From Spirochaetaceae bacterium (lineage in GTDB: Bacteria; Spirochaetota; Spirochaetia; SZUA-6; Fen-1364): 5,508 bases of DNA. A model generated the notes under the pieces. It saw only the letters and a program-made list of their open reading frames with translations. It was not told the origin of the DNA and made no database searches. The DNA is taken from contig PMDT01000320.1 in assembly GCA_003154555.1 (NCBI GenBank), forward strand, positions 2,882 through 8,389. Direction: 5' to 3'. Made by a program: the position numbers and the translations under genes. Shown piece after piece: positions 1-4,843 of this stretch; positions within the stretch are counted from its first letter, which is position 1, and every line of letters begins with the position of its first letter.

Positions 1-312
1 TTCATCATCGATCCGCACGGAGACCTCTACGGATGCGGCGCTTTCGCAGGGCGTAAGGAGTTCTGCTACGGGAATTTCCACGGGGAGGAGAAGGACCGGT
101 TCAAAGGGCTGGAGCTCTGGCGACGTTGCGCCGACTGCGCCTTTGCGCCACTTTGCGGGGATGGCTGTCCCTTTGGTGCGTACCTCCGCTACGGCGATCC
201 TCTTGCTCTCAATTGCACAAAAGAAACCATGGATTATTTTGTGAGAGAGAGCCTGAAATTGAGTTACCTGAAAAAGAAGAACCTCATTGCAGGCGGTGCC
301 CGCAGCTCTTGA
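1..312 (+). CDS. Radical SAM/SPASM maturase, C-terminal fragment (5' end outside window)
   Basis: Frame 1 is open from the first base to TGA at 310-312, giving 104 residues. Visible cysteines are C12, C22, C43, C46, C52, C56 and C72. C43/C46/C52/C56 match the SPASM core CX2CX5CX3C exactly, C72 supplies the last ligand, and G7-X4-C12 matches the GX4C half of the first SPASM element, whose first cysteine would lie just off the window. In the family, these residues bind two auxiliary [4Fe-4S] clusters in cytosolic enzymes that modify peptides or proteins (sulfatase maturases, PqqE, MftC, sactionine synthases). The SAM-binding CX3CX2C domain is not visible. C22, in an FCYGNF context, is an extra cysteine. 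The tail after C72 is Lys-rich and more AT-rich than the neighbouring genes. The next gene encodes a secreted protein with a Tyr7 tail, so that protein is a candidate substrate (inference). The SPASM assignment is strong; the substrate is unknown. Confidence 0.88.
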   Translation, partial: FIIDPHGDLYGCGAFAGRKEFCYGNFHGEEKDRFKGLELWRRCADCAFAPLCGDGCPFGAYLRYGDPLALNCTKETMDYFVRESLKLSYLKKKNLIAGGARSS

Positions 313-324
313 GCCGCATTTTCG

Positions 325-353
325 CTGAAACAAATCCTTGTCGGTGATATGAT
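325..353 (+). promoter_or_regulatory. Candidate sigma-70 promoter with extended -10 for the Tyr-tail gene
   Basis: CTGAAA (325-330, four of six matches to TTGACA) is followed after 17 bp by TATGAT (348-353, five of six matches to TATAAT). A TG lies at 345-346, correctly placed for an extended -10 (TGnTATGAT). Transcription would begin near 360, leaving a leader of roughly 40 nt that contains the Shine-Dalgarno sequence of the gene at 399. The gap is otherwise empty, so the secreted protein may be transcribed independently of the radical SAM gene. This is a pattern match only. Confidence 0.5.
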
Positions 354-398
354 CTATGCGCGCCTCCAAACCTTTCTCGAGCGCTTGAAGGAAACACT

Positions 399-992
399 AT
401 GAAAAGACGACTGCTCGTTTGCTGTCTTCTGCTCGCGGTTGCTGCCTCGGGTTTCGCCGTGCCGCCCGGGCTCTTCGACCCGACCTACAATGGCGGCATC
501 GCCGGCGGCGTCCTTTTCTCCATCGATCCGCTGAACGGGAGGATGCAGCTCGGCTTTGAGCTGTACTGGCTGAGCCGCTCGCGCGTCGGCGTGGGGTTCA
601 CGAGCTTCGCCAATCTGTCGAACCCCCTTTCACTGGACAGCTTCTCCCTCGACGGCCTGTACTACCTCGATTTCGATCCCACCGGCAACGGATACGCGGT
701 CATCCCGATAAAGCTTCGCCTGGGCATATTCGGGGGACATTCGGACCTCGGCATCGGGCTCGCCTCCGGCATCGAGTACTACGCGCTCCCGATGTTTTTC
801 GACGCGAACGACAATATAGTATTTTCCGGAGACCCGAACCTTTCGGGCTTTTTTCTCACCGTGAAGGCGCTTGCCGAGCTCGACTACTGGGGAGGCAAGC
901 TCACCCCGTGGGTCATGGGCGGCGCAACTCTCATCGGTACGATCGGCGGCGAAGGGAACGGGGACACCTATTACTACTATTACTATTATTGA
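399..992 (+). CDS. Secreted beta-rich (outer-membrane-like) protein with C-terminal Tyr7 tail
   Basis: The product has 197 residues. ATG 399 is preceded by GAAGGAAA (387-394) at good Shine-Dalgarno spacing. The N-terminus is a classical Sec signal peptide: MKRR, a hydrophobic core at about residues 5-16, and probable cleavage after A20 (SGFA|VPP). There is no acceptable lipobox. The mature part alternates hydrophobic and polar residues, with many Gly and aromatic residues and turn-like Asn/Asp/Gly segments, as in small outer-membrane beta-barrels or surface beta-proteins. No named family is recognised. After the last strand-like segment (about residues 166-182) comes a flexible linker, GGEGNGDT, then Y191-Y197 and the stop. 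The tail could be a target for the SPASM enzyme encoded just upstream, or an exaggerated aromatic C-terminal beta-signal for BAM. The gene is convergent with the minus-strand gene at 1119. Coding status and export are well supported; function is unknown. Confidence 0.85.
   Translation: MKRRLLVCCLLLAVAASGFAVPPGLFDPTYNGGIAGGVLFSIDPLNGRMQLGFELYWLSRSRVGVGFTSFANLSNPLSLDSFSLDGLYYLDFDPTGNGYAVIPIKLRLGIFGGHSDLGIGLASGIEYYALPMFFDANDNIVFSGDPNLSGFFLTVKALAELDYWGGKLTPWVMGGATLIGTIGGEGNGDTYYYYYYY
969..989 (+). other. Heptatyrosine C-terminal tail (seven Tyr codons before the stop)
   Basis: The codons read TAT TAC TAC TAT TAC TAT TAT and then TGA at 990-992. The tail is homopolymeric in protein but mixed in codons. 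It follows a Gly/Asn/Asp linker, so it probably projects from the folded domain. The eight Tyr codons in the body of the same gene are all TAC, whereas four of the seven in the tail are TAT. A modification site, an assembly signal and a microsatellite expansion are all possible. Confidence 0.9.
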
Positions 993-1056
993 AAGCTCTC
1001 GCTGTCAGGGAATGCCCCGTCGGCACGCGCAGGCAGAAGCACGAAAACGAGCTTTC
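991..1056 (+). repeat. 8-bp inverted repeat flanking the non-coding gap after the Tyr-tail gene
   Basis: GAAAGCTC (991-998, overlapping the TGA stop) and GAGCTTTC (1049-1056) are exact reverse complements separated by 50 bp. The gap between the two convergent genes (993-1118) holds no other convincing gene. There is no compact GC stem followed by a T-run, so a standard intrinsic terminator is not evident for either gene. The long-range stem could help 3'-end stability or be chance. Confidence 0.25.
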
Positions 1057-1118
1057 GGGGTCGCGAAAACGCCCTTCACGAAAAAGCGCGGCGGTCAAAC
1101 GACCGGGCGCAATCAGTG

Positions 1119-1862
1119 TCAGCGCGCGTTGTAGCTCAACAGCTCCCATCGCTGCAGCGGTGAGCCCGGACCGCCGGAAGGGCTTTCAGATTTTACCAGA
1201 AAGTGCGGTGCATCGGCGGAAAACCAGTATGACGACTTTCCCATGAGCGAGCCCAGGAATCCGCCGATCCCGAGCTGCACCTTCCAGCAGTCATAGGTCT
1301 TTCCGCCGGCGCTGACGGACTCACGTCCGGCGACCGTGAGCTTTGGTGAGAATTGATAGCCGCGGCCCCCGGCGCCGAGAAAAACGAGATTCGCCGATGT
1401 GAATGTTCCCCAGGGAAGGCCGCGCAGGGTGATGGGAAGGGAATTGAAGTCCCCGATGATCAGCTCGTTCGCCTTCGGGTGAGGCGTCATCTTCAGGATC
1501 TCCGTCGTGCGCTTGATAAGAGAGTCGGCGCTGTGCGACGTCACCTCGGAGGAGCGGGGAAAGAGGGTGGACGGGTCCAGGCGCATCACGACGTCGGAAT
1601 CCGGCGAGCTCGAACGGAACTCGTACCACGAATCTCCCTTTGCCGTCTTCAGGCTCAAGCTCTGCGTCACGGTCCATGCGTCGCCTCCGACGCTTTCCGT
1701 GTAGACGAGGTTCTCTTCCTGCGGCAAGGAGGGGTTCTGGACGACAACCTGCGCGCAAAGTGGTGCCGTCCCCAGCGCAACGGCGAAGAGAATCGACAGA
1801 TGCGCTCGGCGACGCATTGAGAGATGCATTGGGATTAGTATACTTCTGAACCTCGGCGACAT
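1119..1862 (-). CDS. Exported envelope protein resembling DUF3108-type proteins
   Basis: The frame reads leftward from ATG 1862 (247 codons) to a stop at 1119-1121. In-frame ATGs at 1829 and 1817 give shorter forms; none has a clear Shine-Dalgarno, so the outer limit is reported. Starting at 1817 gives the most typical signal peptide: MRRR, a hydrophobic core, and likely cleavage at APLCA|Q. The Cys there lacks an acceptable -1 residue for a lipobox. The mature chain is beta-rich. Its C-terminal third has a KTYDCWKVQLG segment (about 188-198), SYWFSADAPHFLVK (211-224) and SGGPGSP (229-235), a pattern recalled from DUF3108-like periplasmic or outer-membrane-associated proteins with a half-barrel fold. 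That family call is from memory of the pattern and is moderate. It is divergent from the response regulator gene and convergent with the Tyr-tail gene. It could be part of the envelope function controlled by the neighbouring two-component system, but this is inference. Confidence 0.75.
   Translation of the reverse strand: MSPRFRSILIPMHLSMRRRAHLSILFAVALGTAPLCAQVVVQNPSLPQEENLVYTESVGGDAWTVTQSLSLKTAKGDSWYEFRSSSPDSDVVMRLDPSTLFPRSSEVTSHSADSLIKRTTEILKMTPHPKANELIIGDFNSLPITLRGLPWGTFTSANLVFLGAGGRGYQFSPKLTVAGRESVSAGGKTYDCWKVQLGIGGFLGSLMGKSSYWFSADAPHFLVKSESPSGGPGSPLQRWELLSYNAR
1837..1842 (-). promoter_or_regulatory. Candidate -10 element (TATACT) for the minus-strand gene
   Basis: On the minus strand TATACT lies at 1842-1837, one base from consensus. 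No good -35 is seen at 16-18 bp. Transcription would begin around 1830, at the ATG at 1829 and 13 nt before the ATG at 1817. That would make the longest frame's start at 1862 too early. A leaderless or near-leaderless message is implied if the element is real. Confidence 0.3.
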
Positions 1863-1904
1863 TCATGAAAAGTAATAACAAATGATCGCTCACGATGCAT
1901 TTCC

Positions 1905-1924
1905 GGTGCGCGCACCTGTATAAT
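1905..1924 (+). promoter_or_regulatory. Response regulator promoter: consensus -10 with 12-bp palindrome in the spacer
   Basis: TATAAT at 1919-1924 is a perfect -10, about 24 bp before the GTG start of the response regulator. The hexamer 17 bp upstream (TGCATT, 1896-1901) is a poor -35, suggesting activator dependence. GGTGCGCGCACC (1905-1916) is a perfect 12-bp palindrome placed where a -35/-10 spacer would be, so it is an operator candidate. The leader would be only about 17 nt. Confidence 0.5.
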
Positions 1925-1947
1925 CGATGTGAAGCGCGGATGAAGCA

Positions 1948-2637
1948 GTGGCGAACAACCGGGTCATCATCATAGAGGACGATCTCGAGCTCGGCGATCT
2001 CGTGCGCATCTATATTGCGCGGGAGGGGGTGGAAGCCTCACTCTGCGGCAGCGCGGAAACGGGCCTCGCGCTTTTTCGCAGCATCGGGACTGACCTGGTC
2101 GTGCTGGACATCAACCTGCCGGGGATGGACGGGTTCGAGTTTCTCCAGGCACTGCGGAAGGAGAGCTCGGTCCCGGTGATCATCATCTCCGCCCGGGAGT
2201 CCGATGAAGACATCGTGATGGGTCTCGGGATCGGGGCCGACGAGTTCGTGACCAAGCCGTTCGTCCCGCGCGTTCTCGTGGCGCGCATCAACGCGATGCT
2301 CCGGAGAAACGGCGCGATGAAGCCGAAGACCATCAGCTTCGACGCGTACGTCCTTGACTACGAAGGCTACACCCTCACGCGGGACGGTCGGCGCATCGTG
2401 CTCTCCACCCGGGAGTTCGAGCTCCTGCGGCACCTGCTTTCCCACCCGGGCGTGGCCATGACTCCGGATGAAATCTATCGCGATGTGTGGGGATCTCTCT
2501 ACGGGGATCTCACGGCGGTCGCCGTGTACGTGCGGCGACTTCGCCTGAAGATCGAAGAGGAACCGGCAAATCCCCGCTACCTCCAGACAATTCACGGCCG
2601 CGGCTATCGCTTCAATCCTGACGTGGTGAAGGGCTAG
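1948..2637 (+). CDS. OmpR/PhoB-family response regulator
   Basis: The product has 229 residues, the usual length for the family. The start is GTG 1948; the ATG at 1940 is out of frame. A weak GGA lies at 1938-1940. The receiver domain spans about residues 4-120: acidic pair E10-D11, phospho-acceptor D54 (VVLDINLPGMDG), switch residue S81 and conserved K103 (KPF). The C-terminal winged-helix DNA-binding domain spans about 128-226, with the family pattern STREFELLRHLLSHPG, then YVRRLRLKIE in the recognition region and a GRGYRF wing near the end. Phosphorylation by the kinase encoded 5 bp downstream would enable DNA binding. The downstream ABC transporter genes and its own promoter are the likely targets (inference). 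All key residues are present. Confidence 0.95.
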   Translation: MANNRVIIIEDDLELGDLVRIYIAREGVEASLCGSAETGLALFRSIGTDLVVLDINLPGMDGFEFLQALRKESSVPVIIISARESDEDIVMGLGIGADEFVTKPFVPRVLVARINAMLRRNGAMKPKTISFDAYVLDYEGYTLTRDGRRIVLSTREFELLRHLLSHPGVAMTPDEIYRDVWGSLYGDLTAVAVYVRRLRLKIEEEPANPRYLQTIHGRGYRFNPDVVKG

Positions 2638-2642
2638 CCGCG

Positions 2643-3998
2643 ATGCGCCTGGGCACGAAGTTCGTTTTCCTGATCGTCGGCACGGCTTTCGTCCCCCTGG
2701 TCACGATCCTGCTCATGGCCCTCGTGGCGTTTGCAATCCTTCCCGACCGCACCGGGTTCACCACCGCGGTGCGCACCGTGGTCCTTGTCGATTCGCTCCG
2801 TCATAAGCGCGTCGATCCGTCGGATATCCAGCGCATGGTGCACGCGGTGTCGCCATCACTGGAGGTGATGGTTTTCGACGACCGCGGCAGGCTTCTCTCT
2901 TCCACCCTTCGCTCCGATTCGCTCACCGAGGTGCTCTCGGGAGGAACGGGCTCACGGTTCGTCGCTTTCAACAAGTTCCCCATGCGCGCGCCCGACGGCT
3001 CACTGTACGCGATGGCAGTCGGCATCCCGATGAGGGACGCTTCCCAGGCACCGTGGCAACGTTTCATTCCGATGATCCTGCTTCTGTCCGTGCTCGGGTT
3101 CATGACGCTGATGTCGGGCCTGATCATCCGCTCCATCAATGTGTCGATTGCGCACCTGGAAGAGGGCACGCGGCGCATCAGTGAAGGAGACCTCGACTTC
3201 GAGCTGCGGGCGCGCGGAAATGACCGGATCGCCTCCCTCACGCGCTCTTTCGACAACATGCGCCACCGCGTGCAGGAAGAAACCGCGACGCGTTCTCGAT
3301 TCATCATGGCGGTGTCCCACGACCTGAAGACCCCTCTTGCGAGCATCACGGGATACCTCGACGCAATTGGCGATGGCATCGCCTCCGACCCTGCGCAGCT
3401 GGAGAAATACCTCGGCATCATCCGCGACAAGGCCGGCCTCCTGGGCAGCAGGATCGGCCAGCTCATCGACTACGTGAAGCTCGATACCGCGGACTGGAGG
3501 CGCTCGCGGGAGAGCGTCCCGTTCGTCCCCTTCCTCAACGAGGCGGTGACCGTGTTCCGTACGGAGGCGGAGGTGAGGGGATTCGGTTTCGACGCTTCCG
3601 TCAATATCGGCCCGGACGCGGTTGTGTTCATGGACGCTGACCTGGTCTACCGGGCACTCGAAAACCTCGTACAAAATGCCTTTCGCTACGGAGAGCCCTC
3701 CTCCACGATCGCCTTCCGCGCGACCGCGAAGAGCGGCCGCATCATCCTGCAGATCGCCAACCGGGGCGCCTCGATTCCTCCGGAGGACCTGCCATTCATC
3801 TTCGAGCCTTTCTTCCGGGGCACGCGGGCGCGGCGGGAAGGAGGCTTCGGGCTGGGACTTTCTGTCGTGAAGTCCGTCGTGACGAGCCACGGCTGGAGCA
3901 TTGTGGCTGAATCGCACGATGGCACCACGTCCTTCACTATCGAGATCACGCCTGCCGGGGCGCCGGAGAGCGTTTCTCCGGCAAAATCGGGCATATAA
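2643..3998 (+). CDS. Membrane sensor histidine kinase (HAMP-HisKA-HATPase_c)
   Basis: The product has 451 residues. The ATG follows the regulator's stop by 5 bp, with GAAGGG (2628-2633) inside the regulator gene as Shine-Dalgarno, so the two are co-transcribed and probably coupled. TM1 is at about residues 8-33, followed by an extracytoplasmic sensor region (about 34-141, too short for a large sensor fold). TM2 is at about 142-163 and HAMP at 163-215 (ISEGDLDFEL). HisKA has the phospho-accepting H226 in SHDLKTP. The ATPase domain shows an N-box (N341, N345), F-box (FIFEPFF, 385-391) and G2 box (GFGLGL, 401-406). The G1 box reads NRGASIPPED (373-382), so the usual leading Asp is Asn; a similar variant is familiar from VanS-like kinases and does not imply inactivity. 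The ligand is not predictable. The kinase pairs with the upstream regulator and probably senses the envelope. Confidence 0.95.
   Translation: MRLGTKFVFLIVGTAFVPLVTILLMALVAFAILPDRTGFTTAVRTVVLVDSLRHKRVDPSDIQRMVHAVSPSLEVMVFDDRGRLLSSTLRSDSLTEVLSGGTGSRFVAFNKFPMRAPDGSLYAMAVGIPMRDASQAPWQRFIPMILLLSVLGFMTLMSGLIIRSINVSIAHLEEGTRRISEGDLDFELRARGNDRIASLTRSFDNMRHRVQEETATRSRFIMAVSHDLKTPLASITGYLDAIGDGIASDPAQLEKYLGIIRDKAGLLGSRIGQLIDYVKLDTADWRRSRESVPFVPFLNEAVTVFRTEAEVRGFGFDASVNIGPDAVVFMDADLVYRALENLVQNAFRYGEPSSTIAFRATAKSGRIILQIANRGASIPPEDLPFIFEPFFRGTRARREGGFGLGLSVVKSVVTSHGWSIVAESHDGTTSFTIEITPAGAPESVSPAKSGI
3962..3982 (+). repeat. GC-rich hairpin at the 3' end of the kinase gene
   Basis: GCCGGAGA (3962-3969) and TCTCCGGC (3975-3982) form a perfect 8-bp stem with a 5-nt loop, inside the last codons of the kinase gene. 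It is followed by AAAATCGG rather than a T-run, so it is not a standard intrinsic terminator. It might stabilise the message or partially attenuate readthrough into the ABC genes. The hydrophilic C-terminal tail it encodes lies outside the ATPase domain. Confidence 0.35.
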
Positions 3999-4029
3999 CA
4001 AGTTGTAAGAAATTTTCATTCCGCGGAAA

Positions 4030-4071
4030 TTGCCTTTCTCTCCACCTTTCGTATCTTGATACACGAGAGAA
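4030..4071 (+). promoter_or_regulatory. Candidate promoter and nested inverted repeats upstream of the ABC genes
   Basis: TTGCCT (4030-4035, four of six) and TATCTT (4052-4057, four of six) are 16 bp apart. Two inverted repeats nest here: GTATC/GATAC (4051-4055 and 4058-4062, 2-bp centre, overlapping the -10) and TTCTCTC/GAGAGAA (4036-4042 and 4065-4071). The inner centre is too short for an RNA loop, so a DNA operator fits better. The 86-bp gap, together with a strong GGGGAG Shine-Dalgarno (4073-4078), suggests that the transporter has its own regulated start. Confidence 0.4.
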
Positions 4072-4084
4072 CGGGGAGAGCCAC

Positions 4085-4840
4085 ATGACAATCATCGAGC
4101 TGAAAAATGCCGGCAAGATCTATCTGCTGGGAAAAGTGCAGGTGGAGGCGGTCAAGGGCGTGAGCTTTGCAATTGAGAAAGGGGACTTCGTTTCGATTGC
4201 CGGGCCGTCGGGATCGGGCAAATCCACGATCCTGAACCTCATCGGCTGCATCGACACTCCCACATCGGGCAGCGTCGAGATCGAGGGCAAGGCCACGGCG
4301 GGCTATTCCGACAAGGAGCTGACCCGGCTTCGCCACGACACGATAGGTTTCATCTTCCAGAGCTTCAATCTCATTCCCGTCCTGGATGTGTATGAGAATA
4401 TCGAGTTCCCCCTTCTCCTGGGAAATGGGAAGGGGCCGAAAAAAGAGCGGCGCGAGTGGGTGGAGTCGCTCATCGCGGAGGTGGGCCTGGAACAGTGGCG
4501 GCGGCACAAGCCGAACGAGCTCTCCGGTGGACAGAGGCAGCGCGTGGCGACTGCCCGGGCCCTGGTGACGCGGCCCGCGATCGTGCTCGCGGACGAGCCC
4601 ACGGCGAACCTCGATTCGAAAACAGGCGAGCAGATCATCTCCCTCATGAAAAAGATCAATCGCGACCTTGCAACGACATTCATCTTCTCCACGCACGATG
4701 CGCATATCGTGAGCATCGCCGACCACGTCATCCGCCTGAGCGACGGCGAGGTCGTGGAGAACACGCGCAACACAGCATCGACCGTCGCACGCGGCGACGG
4801 AGTGGGCGTCGGCTCTCTCTCCGCGACCGGGCGGGTGTAG
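4085..4840 (+). CDS. ABC transporter ATPase, MacB/LolD type
   Basis: The product has 251 residues. The start ATG has GGGGAG at 6-bp spacing. Motifs are in order: Walker A GPSGSGKST (40-48), Q-loop Q92 (FIFQSFNLIPVL), signature LSGGQ (146-150), Walker B IVLADE (166-171), D-loop NLDS (175-178) and switch H204 (FSTHD). The NLIPVLDVYENIEFPL stretch and overall layout are typical of the MacB/LolD/FtsE-like subfamily, whose permeases are mechanotransmitters driving peptide or toxin efflux, lipoprotein release or cell-wall signalling rather than classical import. The last 25 or so residues (from about 226) are a low-complexity extension beyond the usual end. The permease starts 3 bp after the stop. 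ATPase function is certain; the substrate is not. Adjacency to the two-component system suggests that it is the system's target. Confidence 0.95.
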   Translation: MTIIELKNAGKIYLLGKVQVEAVKGVSFAIEKGDFVSIAGPSGSGKSTILNLIGCIDTPTSGSVEIEGKATAGYSDKELTRLRHDTIGFIFQSFNLIPVLDVYENIEFPLLLGNGKGPKKERREWVESLIAEVGLEQWRRHKPNELSGGQRQRVATARALVTRPAIVLADEPTANLDSKTGEQIISLMKKINRDLATTFIFSTHDAHIVSIADHVIRLSDGEVVENTRNTASTVARGDGVGVGSLSATGRV

Positions 4841-4843
4841 CGC

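Noticed and set aside
126..347. Plus-strand frame with ATG at 126 inside the SPASM region
   Set aside because: It is out of frame with the clear SPASM cysteine pattern and contains no domain; it is a shadow.
310..350. TGA at 310-312 as a selenocysteine codon
   Set aside because: No convincing bacterial SECIS-like hairpin is visible immediately downstream, and SPASM enzymes are not known to end in a selenocysteine extension.
969..989. Tyr tract as a phase-variable contingency repeat
   Set aside because: The units are triplets, so gain or loss keeps the frame, and the tract is the last coding element, so it cannot act as an on/off switch.
1042..1085. Three CGAAAA-type repeats (1042-1049, 1064-1071, 1079-1085) in the convergent gap
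   Set aside because: They are short, irregularly spaced (22 and 15 bp) and imperfect; not a CRISPR-like or iteron array.
993..1118. Intrinsic terminator or small RNA between the convergent genes
   Set aside because: There are only weak stems (for example TTTCG/CGAAA at 1053-1068) and no T-run on either strand, so no terminator is called.
908..1246. Plus-strand frame reading the Tyr tract as eight leucines
   Set aside because: It has no Shine-Dalgarno or signal features, is Arg-rich, and overlaps both real genes. The Leu run is simply the other frame of the TAT/TAC tract.
1321..1893. Alternative minus-strand frame (190 codons) overlapping the envelope gene
   Set aside because: The frame at 1119-1862 has a signal peptide and family-like motifs. 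The alternative is Arg-rich and lacks both.
3000..4091. Long minus-strand open frame (363 codons) opposite the kinase gene
   Set aside because: It lies opposite a kinase gene with every family motif. Its translation is rich in Arg/His/Asp/Gly with no domain, typical of antisense shadows in GC-rich genes.
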